Assembly: GCF_017873605.1 (NCBI RefSeq)
Contig: NZ_JAGGKI010000003.1
Span: 124,001 to 188,000, forward strand
Source of the DNA: Paenibacillus lactis
GTDB taxonomy: Bacteria; Bacillota; Bacilli; Paenibacillales; Paenibacillaceae
DNA length: 64,000 nt
Reading direction: 5' to 3'
In this document: positions 1-11,988 of the stretch, piece after piece
Layout: each line of letters starts with the position of its first letter
Position numbering within the stretch: position 1 is the first letter of the stretch
The notes under the pieces: generated by a model
Databases searched by the model: none
Seen by the model: the letters and a program-made list of their open reading frames with translations, nothing else
What the model was told of the DNA's origin: nothing
Translations under genes and position numbers: made by a program

Positions 1-265
1 TCAATCCAAGCAGCAGCTGCTGACCGTTCTGCGGGAGCTCTACGGCCTCAGCTTCGGCAAGCTGAACGGGAAGGCGACTCATGCGTTCATCCGGCAGATG
101 CTTCCATATTTCATCGGTAAAAAAGTCGTCCTGACAACCGGCGAATCAGGCATCATCGTTGCGAATAACCAGTCGGACTACTTCCGTCCCCTCGTTCAAG
201 CCGGAGAGCGCTTTATTGATCTGTCCAAGGAACCGGATACCGAGATCCAGGAGATCTTGCTCTAA
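1..265 (+). CDS. HD-GYP-like phosphohydrolase, C-terminal fragment
   Basis: The reading frame is open from base 2 to a TAA at 263-265, giving about 87 C-terminal residues; the start lies outside the window. The end, with segments such as KVVLTTGESGIIVANN and YFRPLV, resembles the tail of Paenibacillus HD-GYP proteins, which are often cyclic-di-GMP phosphodiesterases. The HD and GYP metal-binding motifs would lie upstream, so catalysis cannot be judged. A strong hairpin follows about 35 bases after the stop. The family call rests on remembered similarity of a short tail and is moderate. Confidence 0.55.
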   Translation, partial: QSKQQLLTVLRELYGLSFGKLNGKATHAFIRQMLPYFIGKKVVLTTGESGIIVANNQSDYFRPLVQAGERFIDLSKEPDTEIQEILL

Positions 266-299
266 AATGAACTCATGCCTTACGTATATACATAAACGA

Positions 300-346
300 A
301 AATTCCCCGGCGATTGAAACAGCAAATCGTCCGGGGAATTTATTTG
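300..346 (+). terminator. Intrinsic terminator after the HD-GYP-like gene
   Basis: An inverted repeat pairs AAATTCCCCGG (from 300) with CCGGGGAATTT (331-341) around a short A-rich loop, with one bulged base. It is followed by the T-rich tail TATTTG and lies just downstream of the plus-strand stop at 265. Confidence 0.75.
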
Positions 347-584
347 TAGAACAGATTACCGCCAAAACATCGTAAAGCAAGCCGTCCCACAGGCTTCCCC
401 GGTTATATACGGAACAAGCTCGCAGTTTATTCGAATGTTGGTAGGTTTGCATTCCTGGAGAAGCCCCGCTCTTTTGTAAGGCTTATTGTCCGAGTAGCGA
501 CGATGCACATTCAATGTCTGAAAAAACTCGAAACCACCGCGAAATGAGAAATATTTGCCTCAGCGAATACCTCGCAATAACAGA
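347..584. other. Intergenic spacer, no gene seen
   Basis: This stretch separates two convergent genes and sits between their terminators. I see no open frame with a ribosome binding site and no RNA gene. Confidence 0.6.
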
Positions 585-630
585 AAGATGGGCTGCCCAA
601 GATCTGTGATCTCGCGGGCAGCCCATTCTT
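585..630 (-). terminator. Terminator of the suf operon
   Basis: GGGCTGCCC (590-598) pairs with GGGCAGCCC (616-624), extended by flanking A/T pairs. On the minus strand the hairpin follows the sufB stop and ends in a T-rich run (CATCTTTCTG). Confidence 0.75.
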
Positions 631-667
631 CGATGTCAGCCTATATTCTAATCCTGCTTGGAAGTTA

Positions 668-2065
668 TTAACCGATGGAGCCTTCCATTTCGAACTTGAT
701 GAGGCGGTTCATTTCGACCGCATACTCCATTGGCAGTTCTTTCGTGAACGGCTCAATGAAGCCCATAACGATCATCTGAGTAGCTTCGTCCTCGGTAAGA
801 CCACGGCTCATAAGGTAGAACAGCTGATCCTCGGATACCTTGGATACCGTCGCCTCATGCTCTAGCGTAATGTTGTCGTTCTTGATCTCGTTGTATGGAA
901 TCGTATCGGATGTCGACTCATTATCGAGAATCAGCGTATCGCACTTGATATTCGCCTTCGCGCCTTCGGCGTTGCGGCCGAACGATGCCAGACCGCGGTA
1001 GGTTACTTTACCGCCGTGCTTACTGATCGATTTCGATACGATCGTTGAAGTGGTGTCCGGAGCCAAGTGAAGCATCTTCGCACCTGCATCCTGGTGCTGG
1101 CCTTTGCCTGCAACCGCGATGGAGAGCACCATGCCTTTGGCGCCGCGTCCTTTCAAGACAACGGCAGGGTATTTCATGGTCAGCTTGGAGCCGATGTTGC
1201 CGTCGACCCATTCCATCGTTGCATTCTCTTCCGCAACCGCGCGCTTGGTCACCAGGTTGTAGATGTTCGGCGCCCAGTTCTGGATTGTCGTGTAGCGAAC
1301 ACGTGCATCCTTCTTGCAGATAATCTCGACAACTGCGCTATGAAGCGAGTTCGTGCTGTAGATCGGAGCCGTACAGCCTTCGACATAATGCACGAAGCTG
1401 CCTTCGTCGGCAATGATCAGCGTACGCTCGAACTGACCCATGTTCTCGGAGTTGATACGGAAGTACGCCTGCAGCGGAATTTCACATTGCACGCCCTTCG
1501 GAACATAGATGAAGCTTCCGCCGGACCATACCGCGCTGTTCAGCGCGGCAAATTTATTATCTGCCGGCGGAACGACTGTTGCGAAGTATTCTCTAAAGAT
1601 TTCCGGATGCTCTTTCAGAGCGGTATCCGTGTCCATAAAGATAACGCCTTGATCTTCAAGGTCCTTCTGCATGTTGTGGTATACCACTTCGGATTCGTAC
1701 TGCGCCGATACGCCTGCAAGGAACTTCTGCTCCGCTTCCGGGATCCCGAGCTTGTCGAAGGTTTCCTTAATTTCGGCTGGAACCTCCTCCCAAGTCTTCC
1801 CTTGCTTCTCGGACGGTCTTACATAGTACTGGATGTCGTTGAAATCCAGCTCATCGAGATCGCCGCCCCAACGAGGCATCGGCATCTTCTCGAACTGCTC
1901 CAGCGCCTTCAGGCGGAATTCCAGCATCCACTCCGGCTCATTCTTGATTTTGGAAATTTCCGTAACGACCTCGCGGGTCAATCCTTTACCAGTTTGAAAA
2001 ACGGCTTTGTGCTCGTCACGGAAACCATATTTATACTCTTCTAATTCGGGTGCCTTTTTAGCCAT
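668..2065 (-). CDS. sufB: Fe-S cluster scaffold protein SufB
   Basis: SufB is the main scaffold of the SufBCD complex, on which iron-sulfur clusters are built in the cytoplasm from sulfur delivered by SufS/SufU. The 465-residue product matches the usual SufB length. It has the SufB/SufD beta-helix core at roughly 170-410, a conserved Cys375 in KCDTLIL, and the C-terminal signature [10 protein letters not shown] (414-423). It is the last gene of the five-gene operon C-D-S-U-B, 35 bases after sufU, as in Bacillus subtilis. A terminator follows. No lesion is visible. Confidence 0.97.
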   Translation of the reverse strand: MAKKAPELEEYKYGFRDEHKAVFQTGKGLTREVVTEISKIKNEPEWMLEFRLKALEQFEKMPMPRWGGDLDELDFNDIQYYVRPSEKQGKTWEEVPAEIKETFDKLGIPEAEQKFLAGVSAQYESEVVYHNMQKDLEDQGVIFMDTDTALKEHPEIFREYFATVVPPADNKFAALNSAVWSGGSFIYVPKGVQCEIPLQAYFRINSENMGQFERTLIIADEGSFVHYVEGCTAPIYSTNSLHSAVVEIICKKDARVRYTTIQNWAPNIYNLVTKRAVAEENATMEWVDGNIGSKLTMKYPAVVLKGRGAKGMVLSIAVAGKGQHQDAGAKMLHLAPDTTSTIVSKSISKHGGKVTYRGLASFGRNAEGAKANIKCDTLILDNESTSDTIPYNEIKNDNITLEHEATVSKVSEDQLFYLMSRGLTEDEATQMIVMGFIEPFTKELPMEYAVEMNRLIKFEMEGSIG

Positions 2066-2100
2066 TTGACTTACCTCCCTATCGATCTATTGTCATTCGC

Positions 2101-5031
<2,931 letters not shown>

Positions 5032-5053
5032 ATCGTTTCCTCCTCCCGTCAAT

Positions 5054-5836
5054 TTACGCGTCTTGACCTACAGTTTCATCGGTAATTCCCAGCTCTTCCT
5101 TGATCCAGTCGTAACCTTCGGCTTCCAGCTTCTCGGCCAGCTCAGGGCCGCCGGATTTCACGATGCGTCCTTGCATCATAACGTGTACGTAATCAGGAGT
5201 AATATAGTTAAGCAAGCGCTGATAGTGGGTAATAATCAAGAAACCGCGCTCTTCCGATTTCATGGCGTTCACGCCGTTTGCCACGATTCTCAAAGCATCG
5301 ATATCGAGACCGGAGTCGATTTCGTCAAGCACGACAATTTTCGGCTCGAGCATCATCATTTGCAGGATTTCATTACGCTTCTTCTCGCCGCCGGAGAAGC
5401 CTTCGTTCAAGTAGCGGTGAGCGAACTCTGGGTTCATCTCAAGCTCCTTCATCTTGCCTTCCATCTGACGGATAAACTTGATCAGCGAGATTTCATTGCC
5501 TTCGCCTCGGCGTGCATTGATGGAGCTGCGCAGGAAGTCGGAGTTCGTTACTCCGGCAATTTCGCTTGGATACTGCATGGCGAGGAACAATCCGGCGCGT
5601 GCACGCTCGTCAACCTCCATCTCGAGCAGGTCTTCATCGTTCAGAAGAACCGTACCTTCCGTTACTTCATATTTAGGGTGACCCATCAAAGCGGAAGCGA
5701 GGGTACTCTTACCTGTACCGTTAGGTCCCATGATGGCGTGAACTTCGCCGCCTTTCATCTCAAGGTTGATCCCCTTAAGAATTTCCTTCCCTTCGATTTG
5801 TGCTTTCAATCCTTCAATGACAAACTTTGTTGACAT
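5054..5836 (-). CDS. sufC: Suf complex ATPase SufC
   Basis: SufC is the ABC-type ATPase of the cytoplasmic SufBCD scaffold and drives its conformational change. The protein has 260 residues, with Walker A GPNGTGKST (37-45), signature FSGGEKKR (147-154), Walker B IVVLDEID (167-174) and the H-loop histidine at 204. It is the first gene of the operon. The leader is about 115 bases, with a promoter and a Per/Fur-like palindrome upstream. RBS ACGGAGGGAA precedes the ATG. Confidence 0.96.
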   Translation of the reverse strand: MSTKFVIEGLKAQIEGKEILKGINLEMKGGEVHAIMGPNGTGKSTLASALMGHPKYEVTEGTVLLNDEDLLEMEVDERARAGLFLAMQYPSEIAGVTNSDFLRSSINARRGEGNEISLIKFIRQMEGKMKELEMNPEFAHRYLNEGFSGGEKKRNEILQMMMLEPKIVVLDEIDSGLDIDALRIVANGVNAMKSEERGFLIITHYQRLLNYITPDYVHVMMQGRIVKSGGPELAEKLEAEGYDWIKEELGITDETVGQDA

Positions 5837-5943
5837 ATTAGATTCCCTCCGTTGAATAGGTAGTGTATTATGGTCCTATATGATAACAGGATTGTACGCC
5901 CTGATTTCATAAAAAGAAGCAAGAAAGAAAAGTGATTATTTAT

Positions 5944-5980
5944 TTATAATTATTCTAAACTGATTCTCACTGATTCTCAA
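5944..5980 (-). promoter_or_regulatory. suf promoter with overlapping Per/Fur-like palindrome
   Basis: On the minus strand TTGAGA (5975-5980) and TAGAAT (5952-5957) are separated by 17 bases, a good sigma-A promoter. The -10 box lies inside TTATAATTATTCTAA (5944-5958), which matches the Per box consensus TTATAATnATTATAA at all but one position. Two copies of TGATTCTCA (5961-5969 and 5971-5979) cover the -35 region. Regulation by PerR, Fur or Zur is inferred from the motif only. Confidence 0.5.
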
Positions 5981-6147
5981 GCCATTTTATAATAATACAG
6001 GATGCATTTCAACCGGACAAGCCTTTTACGGCTAAGCGGCAGACTTCCCCTTCATCAAAACAACACCTGATCGTCATAACCTCCGATTATCCTGTAGCAT
6101 AACCGAAACTAAGGGCACCAATAACCAGCAATTCCCATCAACAATTA
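5981..6147. other. Upstream spacer of the suf operon, no gene seen
   Basis: This is the promoter-distal part of the 554-base gap between sufC and dps. I see no open frame with a ribosome binding site. The rest of the gap holds two hairpins, described separately. Confidence 0.5.
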
Positions 6148-6188
6148 AAAAGCAGGCCTGACCCATCGGCGGTCAAACCTGCTTGTTG
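6148..6188 (-). terminator. Hairpin with T-run, possible dps terminator
   Basis: AAGCAGG and CCTGCTT pair around an inner TGACC/GGTCA. On the minus strand the hairpin ends in CTTTTTAATTG. It lies about 200 bases past the dps stop; no closer T-tailed terminator is visible. Confidence 0.5.
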
Positions 6189-6245
6189 TTCCCTGTTCAT
6201 GGCTAGCTGCCATCGAGATGCTGCATGCGTTAAACGCCACAGCAC

Positions 6246-6278
6246 CCGGCGACGGCTTTCACAAACGCTCGTCGCCGG
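6246..6278. repeat. GC-rich inverted repeat CCGGCGACG/CGTCGCCGG
   Basis: The 9-bp arms at 6246-6254 and 6270-6278 are perfect and lie between dps and its presumed terminator. No T-run follows on either strand. The hairpin could stabilise the 3' end of the dps transcript; the function is unknown. Confidence 0.4.
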
Positions 6279-6390
6279 ACGGTACAAGTCTAACAGCATG
6301 AAGCTTGTGATGCGATTGGCGATCGAATACGATCCTTCTTTATGCCATGAAGAACAGGTGAACTAAACTTCATCCTATGAAACAGCCTCT

Positions 6391-6867
6391 TTATCCCAAG
6401 AAAGAGCGCAGCATCCACATATGCTTCTCAAGGTCGGCCTTAAAGCCCGTGAACATATCCGCCGTCGGGGCGTCGCCTGCTTCCTCGGCCATTTCGATCC
6501 CTTCTGCAAGCTCTTCCGAAACCGTGGCAAAATCCTCGATCAGCGCCTGCACCATGCCCTTCGTATCCTCATTGCCGGATGCTTCCTGCACGGTTGCCAG
6601 GTCCAGATATTCTTTCATGGTTGCCGCCGGCTTGCCCTTGAGGGCAAGAAGCCGCTCTGCAACCTCGTCCATTTTCAGCGTAATTTCATTATACAGTTCT
6701 TCAAACTTCACATGAAGGGAATAGAACTGCTGCCCGGTAACGTACCAATGGTAATTATGAAGCTTCACATAGAGCACGTTAAAGTTTGCAACCTGCTGGT
6801 TCAACAGCTGCTCCAGCGAGGAGCTTTTCGTTTTTCCTGCGGATTTGCTAGACGATGTTTTTGCCAT
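6391..6867 (-). CDS. dps: Dps-family ferritin-like DNA-binding protein
   Basis: Dps proteins form 12-subunit shells that oxidise and store iron, and many bind and shield DNA in starvation or peroxide stress. The 158-residue protein has the inter-subunit ferroxidase residues at the right spacing: His40, His52, Asp67 and Glu71. A Lys/Ser-rich N-terminal tail (1-17) resembles DNA-binding tails of other Dps proteins. RBS GGAAGGG precedes the ATG. Unlike B. subtilis mrgA, no Per box is visible upstream. The gene diverges from mtnK. Confidence 0.93.
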   Translation of the reverse strand: MAKTSSSKSAGKTKSSSLEQLLNQQVANFNVLYVKLHNYHWYVTGQQFYSLHVKFEELYNEITLKMDEVAERLLALKGKPAATMKEYLDLATVQEASGNEDTKGMVQALIEDFATVSEELAEGIEMAEEAGDAPTADMFTGFKADLEKHMWMLRSFLG

Positions 6868-7039
6868 GGTTAATCCCTTCCTTTTCTATATATAATGCAC
6901 CCTGTGACACGCAAAGGAACGGCCGTCAGCCGTCGGCATCCTTCTGCTGCAAGGCATGCCGCCTTTCACGTAATCCTTCAATTATATAGGAGCACAAATC
7001 TGCGCTTGGGCGTCTATTTGTAGTTTACCCCTTGAGCCG

Positions 7040-7067
7040 ATATGCGAATCATACTCCTTTCGCATAT
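7040..7067. repeat. Inverted repeat ATATGCGA/TCGCATAT between dps and mtnK
   Basis: Perfect 8-bp arms (7040-7047 and 7060-7067) flank a 12-base spacer in the divergent intergenic region. It could be an operator for dps or mtnK. No regulator can be named. Confidence 0.35.
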
Positions 7068-7181
7068 TCCGCAGCCGTCCAAAAAATTATACAAAATTCG
7101 CGAAAAACCGTTATACTAGGTAATACCAAGCAAAAAAGTTGGCTTTAAGTTTTCTTCTATTATATTTGGGGGTGACCATCC

Positions 7182-8405
7182 ATGTCTGCATATCATCCGC
7201 TGAGCGCAGAGGAAGCTATACAGTTAGCAAGAAGTATCCCGGGCCGGTTCCCGGAGCATGCCGAGCTGGAGTGCCGGGAAATCGGCGACGGCAATCTGAA
7301 TCTGGTGTTTCACGTCACCGCCAAAAATACGGCTGATAGTATCATTATCAAGCAGGCCGTTCCTTATGCAAAGGTCGTCGGCGAATCGTGGCCGCTGTCT
7401 CTGGACCGTGCGCGAATCGAGCGTTTGGCCTTAGAAACCGAGCATAAGATCTGCCCGGAACTTGTACCTGAGGTCTACGGATATTCCGATGAGCTTGCCT
7501 ATACCGTGATGGAGGATCTGAGCGAATATACGATTATGCGCAGAGGGCTCATCGAAGGCCAAGCCTATCCGAAATTCGCCGAGCATATCGGGGAGTTTTT
7601 GGCGAGAACGCTCTTCTACACGTCGGATCTCGGGATGAATCAGCAGGAGAAGAAGGTGCTTGCCGGCCAGTTCGTGAATCCCGATTTATGCAAAATCACC
7701 GAGGATCTGATCTTCGAGGATCCTTACCGGAAATCGGACAACAACAATTATTCCGAGGCGATCGAGGATGAGGCGGAGGTGCTTCGTTCCGATACGGAGC
7801 TTCACTTCGAAGTCACGCTGCTTCGCCATAAGTTTTTGACGCAGGCGCAGGCGCTGCTTCACGGGGATCTTCATACAGGAAGCATCTTCGTCAAGCCGGA
7901 TTCGACCAAGGTCATCGACCCGGAATTCGCCTTCTTCGGGCCTATGGGATTCGATATCGGCGCGGTCATCGGCAATCTGCTGCTCAACTATGCGTCGCAG
8001 ATCGGATGGTCCTCGGATGAGCAGACACGGGCTGCCCGTGAAGCAAGACTTATTGAGATGGCGCGGGGCGTATGGACGCATTTCGAGAGCGGTTTCCGCC
8101 TGCTCTGGAATGAAGGTCTGCAAGACGAGATGTCCCGTACGGCAGGCTATCAGGATTATTACATTTCCCAGATTCTAAAGGATACCGCCGGATTTGCCGG
8201 CTGCAAAATGATACGGCGCATCGTAGGCCTGTCTCACGTGGCCGATATCGACACGATCCCGGGCGACAAGGGCAGGGAAGCGGCTCAGCGTAAAGCATTG
8301 GCAATCGGCAAGAGCCTGGTGCGGCACCACCGCTCCATTCAATCCATTGATGATATCGTAACATTGGTCGAACAAGCATCCCAAGGAAATGAGGTATCGA
8401 TATGA
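7182..8405 (+). CDS. mtnK: 5-methylthioribose kinase
   Basis: MtnK phosphorylates 5-methylthioribose to the 1-phosphate in the methionine salvage pathway. The 407-residue protein has the aminoglycoside-phosphotransferase-like fold: catalytic loop HGDLHTGS (227-234) and metal-binding DPEFAF (246-251). GGGGGTGA precedes the ATG by about 8 bases. The stop overlaps the mtnA start as ATGA, so the two salvage genes form an operon. In B. subtilis this operon is under an S-box riboswitch; I do not see that structure here. Confidence 0.95.
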   Translation: MSAYHPLSAEEAIQLARSIPGRFPEHAELECREIGDGNLNLVFHVTAKNTADSIIIKQAVPYAKVVGESWPLSLDRARIERLALETEHKICPELVPEVYGYSDELAYTVMEDLSEYTIMRRGLIEGQAYPKFAEHIGEFLARTLFYTSDLGMNQQEKKVLAGQFVNPDLCKITEDLIFEDPYRKSDNNNYSEAIEDEAEVLRSDTELHFEVTLLRHKFLTQAQALLHGDLHTGSIFVKPDSTKVIDPEFAFFGPMGFDIGAVIGNLLLNYASQIGWSSDEQTRAAREARLIEMARGVWTHFESGFRLLWNEGLQDEMSRTAGYQDYYISQILKDTAGFAGCKMIRRIVGLSHVADIDTIPGDKGREAAQRKALAIGKSLVRHHRSIQSIDDIVTLVEQASQGNEVSI

Positions 8406-9481
8406 GCGGTATGACCACCGATAATTCCACCACCCATGAACCGCTAAGCTCCGTATATTGGGGCGGAGACCACCTGGTATTGCTAGACCAGCGGCTTCTG
8501 CCCGAAGAAATCGTCTATCTGAAGCTCTATACCCCCGAGGAAGTCTGGGAAGGCATTCATTCCATGAAGGTTCGGGGCGCGCCGGCGATCGGCATCGCGG
8601 CCGCCTTCGGAACTGTGCTTGGAGGACTCCGTTATGAAGGCAGCGATGCCGGCGGATGGCTCGAGCAGGTTGTCAAGACGAGCGAATACCTGGCCACCTC
8701 CAGACCGACAGCCGTCAACCTATTCTGGGCGCTGGACCGGATGAAGCTTGCCGCGGCCAAGCTCGCTGCGGACGGCCTCGATATCAGCGGGCTGAATGCG
8801 GCATTCCTGGCAGAAGCAGAAGCCATTCGCGCGGAGGACGAGGATGTTTGCCGCCGAATCGGCGAGAACGCGCTGCCGTTCTTCAAAGACGGTATGGGCA
8901 TCCTTACGCACTGCAACGCAGGCGGCTTGGCAACGGCCAAATACGGTACCGCGCTGGCGCCGATGTACCTTGCCCATGAGCAGGGCATGAAGATCAAGGT
9001 GTTCGCGGACGAGACCCGTCCCGTGCTGCAAGGCGCGCGGCTGACCGCCTTCGAGCTGCAGCAGGCCGGCATCGACGTAACCCTCTTGGCGGACAACATG
9101 GCTGCCATGGTCATGTCCAAGGGTTGGGTGCAGGCGGTTATCGTCGGAACGGACCGCGTCGCCGCGAACGGCGATGTCGCCAACAAGATCGGCACTTATG
9201 GCGTAGCCGTTCTGGCGAAGGCGCACGGCATTCCGTTCTATGTAGCCTGCCCGTTATCTACGATTGATCTGGAGACGCCTACCGGCGCCGATATTCCGAT
9301 CGAGGAGCGACCGGCGGAGGAAATCACCGAGGGCTTCGGCAAGCGCACGGCTCCGCAAGGCGTAAAGGTGTATAACCCGGCCTTCGACGTAACGCCGCAC
9401 GAATACGTCACCGCGATCATTACCGAGAAGGGCGTTGTACAGGCGCCATATCACGAAAATTTGAAGAAGCTGTTCGAATAG
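8402..9481 (+). CDS. mtnA: Methylthioribose-1-phosphate isomerase
   Basis: MtnA isomerises methylthioribose-1-phosphate to methylthioribulose-1-phosphate, the step after MtnK. The 359-residue protein belongs to the eIF2B-alpha-like family. It has RGAPAIG (59-65), the catalytic Cys171 in HCNAGG and the catalytic Asp251 in [10 protein letters not shown]. It overlaps mtnK by 4 bases and is followed by a strong terminator. The later salvage genes (mtnW, X, B, D) are not in the window. Confidence 0.96.
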   Translation: MSGMTTDNSTTHEPLSSVYWGGDHLVLLDQRLLPEEIVYLKLYTPEEVWEGIHSMKVRGAPAIGIAAAFGTVLGGLRYEGSDAGGWLEQVVKTSEYLATSRPTAVNLFWALDRMKLAAAKLAADGLDISGLNAAFLAEAEAIRAEDEDVCRRIGENALPFFKDGMGILTHCNAGGLATAKYGTALAPMYLAHEQGMKIKVFADETRPVLQGARLTAFELQQAGIDVTLLADNMAAMVMSKGWVQAVIVGTDRVAANGDVANKIGTYGVAVLAKAHGIPFYVACPLSTIDLETPTGADIPIEERPAEEITEGFGKRTAPQGVKVYNPAFDVTPHEYVTAIITEKGVVQAPYHENLKKLFE

Positions 9482-9500
9482 CTGCAGCTTAATCACTAAC

Positions 9501-9536
9501 AAAACGGACACCACGATGATCGGTGTCCGTTTTTTA
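9501..9536 (+). terminator. Terminator of mtnKA
   Basis: ACGGACACC pairs with GGTGTCCGT around an 8-base loop and is followed by TTTTTT, about 20 bases after the mtnA stop. Confidence 0.9.
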
Positions 9537-9615
9537 TGTTACGATCCTGACACTCTCGATGCCCTGGGAAAGGAGAGCTTTCATTTACGAAATCGCCTTG
9601 CTGCATAAAACACCA

Positions 9616-9918
9616 TTACAACATCCGAAGAATTGCATCTTTGCCTTGCAGTCCCGGATGGATGCCCCATTTCTCCGCCTCCAGCGTCACCGATTCCAGA
9701 GGTGCCTCCAGAAGCTGTTCCAATGTTCGCACGCCTACGGCTCTCCCTGCAATGATCTTCCGGTCCGCAAGCTTATCGTTCAGCAGACCGACATCCAGCG
9801 CGCCGCACATAATATAACCGCGGGAAGTATAGACGGCCAGCAGCGTCGTCTTTGGCAGCTTAACCTCGACCCCCATGACGGTGTGTCCTTCAATGTCAAT
9901 CGGCAGCAGCGTAACCAA
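9616..9918 (-). CDS. YunC-like DUF1805 protein
   Basis: This 100-residue protein resembles B. subtilis YunC, a small DUF1805 protein of unknown function. Recognisable segments are a VKLPKTTLLAVYTSRGYIMCG core and the LLNDKLADRKIIAGRAVGV stretch. The start is a TTG at 9918, with GAGGGGG about 9 bases upstream; no ATG is suitably placed. It stands alone, opposite in direction to its neighbours. Confidence 0.8.
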   Translation of the reverse strand: MVTLLPIDIEGHTVMGVEVKLPKTTLLAVYTSRGYIMCGALDVGLLNDKLADRKIIAGRAVGVRTLEQLLEAPLESVTLEAEKWGIHPGLQGKDAILRML

Positions 9919-10153
9919 TCGGCTTAACCCCCTCTCACATCAGGTCTAGAATTATGTTTATTCTTTTATTGCCGACATGGTGCGAAAGGCCCTTTCGCTG
10001 CCTGAGACGTTCCTCTCAGCGGCATTTGTGCAAATGTCTATTAAAGCGAAGATAATCATGTACGAGCGTGTGACATTAGGACTATGAAAATCTCAAAATT
10101 ATGGTATATTTGATTCAGTAGAAACATATGAAAGCTGGTGAATGATAAAAGCT

Positions 10154-10705
10154 ATGAACACAAACCCTGACATCGAGGACCACGGCTTTTTATTTAACGT
10201 TGATATTTTGGTTAAAAGCCCCTCCAACGCACTGGCTTTACAATATTTGCTTGAAATGCTGAACGGCAAATCCGAAGTCGTCGATTTCCGGATCAAATCC
10301 GGCATGGAGCTTGGTGAAATCATCAATACATTGGTCCAAGCCAAGAAAACTTCCGTCATCACGAAAGCCTCACAGAAGATGACTCCCGCTTCTCTCCCTG
10401 TCGAGAAGACCAAACCGTCCCAAGCGGCATCCCCGCCTGCAGCGCAGAACGGATCGGCCAGCAAACCTCCCGTCACGGCTTCGGCTCCCGAAACCGGAAC
10501 AGATCCTTTCGAGTGGATTAAAATGTACAGCAAGGATAATCGCCTTGTTCGCCTGACGACCAATCGCCACGGCAAACAAACCAGCCTCCCGTGCCGTATT
10601 CTGAATTATGATGAGAGCAATTTCCTGGTCAACGTCTATCATGTCGACGAGAAGCAGGTATATACGTTCAAGCTCAATGAAATTGACGAGTTCAGCGTCA
10701 GCTGA
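10154..10705 (+). CDS. Two-domain protein of unknown function
   Basis: I do not recognise a named family. The 183-residue product has an N-terminal alpha/beta segment (about 1-75), an Ala/Pro/Ser/Lys-rich linker (80-120), and a C-terminal beta-rich segment that starts at DPFEWIKMY and continues through VRLTTNRHGK and FLVNVYHVDE. The last part could be a small SH3- or Sm-like barrel. An upstream ATG at 10142 is also in frame, but GGTGA sits too close to it. GGTGA is about 11 bases from 10154, so that start is preferred with doubt. The gene is monocistronic with its own terminator. Confidence 0.7.
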   Translation: MNTNPDIEDHGFLFNVDILVKSPSNALALQYLLEMLNGKSEVVDFRIKSGMELGEIINTLVQAKKTSVITKASQKMTPASLPVEKTKPSQAASPPAAQNGSASKPPVTASAPETGTDPFEWIKMYSKDNRLVRLTTNRHGKQTSLPCRILNYDESNFLVNVYHVDEKQVYTFKLNEIDEFSVS

Positions 10706-10732
10706 ACGTCTGTAATAGGGTTGCAGAAAGAT

Positions 10733-10787
10733 AAAGAAACGGCCCCGCCCTCTCCCTTTCCTTGGGATGGACGAAGCCGTTTCTTCT
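10733..10787. terminator. Bidirectional terminator
   Basis: AAGAAACGGC (10734-10743) pairs with GCCGTTTCTT (10775-10784), with T-rich flanks on both strands, between two convergent genes. Confidence 0.7.
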
Positions 10788-10801
10788 TGTCTGCCATGCT
10801 C

Positions 10802-11182
10802 TTATGCCTTGCTTCGGGACAACGCTGCCGACAGCAGCATAATCCATCCGACGATGAACGATACGCCGCCGATCGGCGTAATGGCTCCAAGCCACTTAGC
10901 ACCCGAGATGCTGAGCACGTACAAGCTGCCTGAAAAAATGATCACGCCTGCAATAAACAGCGTTCCCGCCCAGTACAGCTTGCGCGACTCTCCAAGCGCA
11001 CCTGCCAGAATGCCCGCGATCAGGACAGCAATCCCGTGAATCATATGATAATGAACACCCGTTTCATATACGGCAAGCTCATCTGCCGAAATCTTTCCTT
11101 CCAGCATATGCGCTCCGAAAGCTCCGATCGCCACGGACAGCGCCATCAAGACCGAGCCCCAAGCTATAAATGTCCGACGCAT
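10802..11182 (-). CDS. DUF423 family membrane protein
   Basis: The 126-residue protein looks like the YwdK/DUF423 family of small inner-membrane proteins of unknown function. It has four hydrophobic helices, a conserved GAFGAHML near the N-terminus, YHMIHGIAVL in helix 2, FSGSLYVLS in helix 3 and ITPIGGVSFI before helix 4. GAAAGGA lies about 9 bases before the ATG at 11182; an upstream in-frame TTG at 11191 overlaps that RBS and was rejected. Confidence 0.9.
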   Translation of the reverse strand: MRRTFIAWGSVLMALSVAIGAFGAHMLEGKISADELAVYETGVHYHMIHGIAVLIAGILAGALGESRKLYWAGTLFIAGVIIFSGSLYVLSISGAKWLGAITPIGGVSFIVGWIMLLSAALSRSKA

Positions 11183-11393
11183 TGGTTTCAATCCTTTCTT
11201 CTCATACGGGCGTTATCCGCCCCGCTATGCCTTAAGTTTACCGGATGATACGAAGCTTTTCCACCGGTTGGCGGCAGGATTGGACTTGATTTAAGGTACA
11301 TTTTGTGAAAAATTAATAAGGATGCCTAATCAAGCTTCCCTGTGGACGGCATGTATATCGAAAGTCATTCCAAGTAAGGAGCGATTTGTATTC

Positions 11394-11813
11394 ATGGATC
11401 AACGTTCTAGCTCGTCGCCTTCCGGAGACAAGCCTGCTTCAAGCCATTCGACAACGACCTTCATCCCTCCCGAGGATCGGAAGCACTCCCGCTTCGGCAT
11501 TGCTTCGTTCATCCTGTCGATCGTAACGCTGCTCGGTTATATTTTTCTAGGCGCGCTCGGCACGACAATGGTCGAGCCGTATATCACCGAGGCTGGCGTG
11601 CTGCAGCCGACCCAGGAAACCGTGGAGGCGATGACTACGCTGGCCGCAGTATTCATCATCGTCATGATCATCAATCTGGCCGGACTCATTCTCGGGATCG
11701 TTGGGTGCTTCTCCAAAATCCGCAAGCGCACCGTTGCGGTCATCGCTACGATCGTAAACGGCGTCGTCGTACTAACGATAGGAGCATTATTCCTCTTCGT
11801 ATTGAACGGATAA
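11394..11813 (+). CDS. Small DUF4190-like membrane protein
   Basis: The 139-residue protein has a polar N-terminus rich in Ser/Pro (1-35) and two or three hydrophobic segments. FGIASFILSIVTLLGYIFLG and LILGIVGCFSKIRKRT resemble the DUF4190 fold found in many Firmicute membrane proteins; the function is unknown. The open frame extends upstream to 11322, but AAGGAG lies about 12 bases before the ATG at 11394 and the upstream residues are not membrane-protein-like. A terminator follows. Confidence 0.75.
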   Translation: MDQRSSSSPSGDKPASSHSTTTFIPPEDRKHSRFGIASFILSIVTLLGYIFLGALGTTMVEPYITEAGVLQPTQETVEAMTTLAAVFIIVMIINLAGLILGIVGCFSKIRKRTVAVIATIVNGVVVLTIGALFLFVLNG

Positions 11814-11836
11814 TCGCATATGCCTAACCCATCGCG

Positions 11837-11878
11837 AAGACATCTTGTTCGCCGAATCGGCGGGAAGATGTCTTTTTC
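11837..11878 (+). terminator. Terminator of the DUF4190-like gene
   Basis: AAGACATCTT pairs with AAGATGTCTT, has an inner CGCCGA/TCGGCG helix and is followed by TTTTT. Confidence 0.85.
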
Positions 11879-11901
11879 ATGGCTTGCACCGATTCGCACT
11901 C

Positions 11902-11929
11902 ACATATCGCTCTTTCTTCCGAATATAAT
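11902..11929 (+). promoter_or_regulatory. Candidate sigma-E promoter of yhbH
   Basis: ACATATC (11902-11908) and AATATAAT (11922-11929) are 13 bases apart and resemble the mother-cell sigma-E pattern (kmATATT, about 14, CATACAAT) with several mismatches. B. subtilis yhbH is known to be sigma-E dependent. Confidence 0.4.
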
Positions 11930-11988
11930 GAAATACTACAGCCGAATGAAGGCAGCAGTGTCAACGCCAACTTGGGAGGTGACTGTCC

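Noticed and set aside
1067..2044. 325-codon plus-strand open frame opposite sufB
   Set aside because: It lies fully antisense to sufB, has a composition typical of shadow frames in GC-rich genes and no family resemblance.
6868..6990. Per box at dps
   Set aside because: The AT-rich stretch near the start does not match TTATAATnATTATAA over enough positions.
6868..7181. S-box (SAM-I) riboswitch expected upstream of mtnK
   Set aside because: I looked for the conserved S-box stem and loop segments and found none, only an 8-bp inverted repeat.
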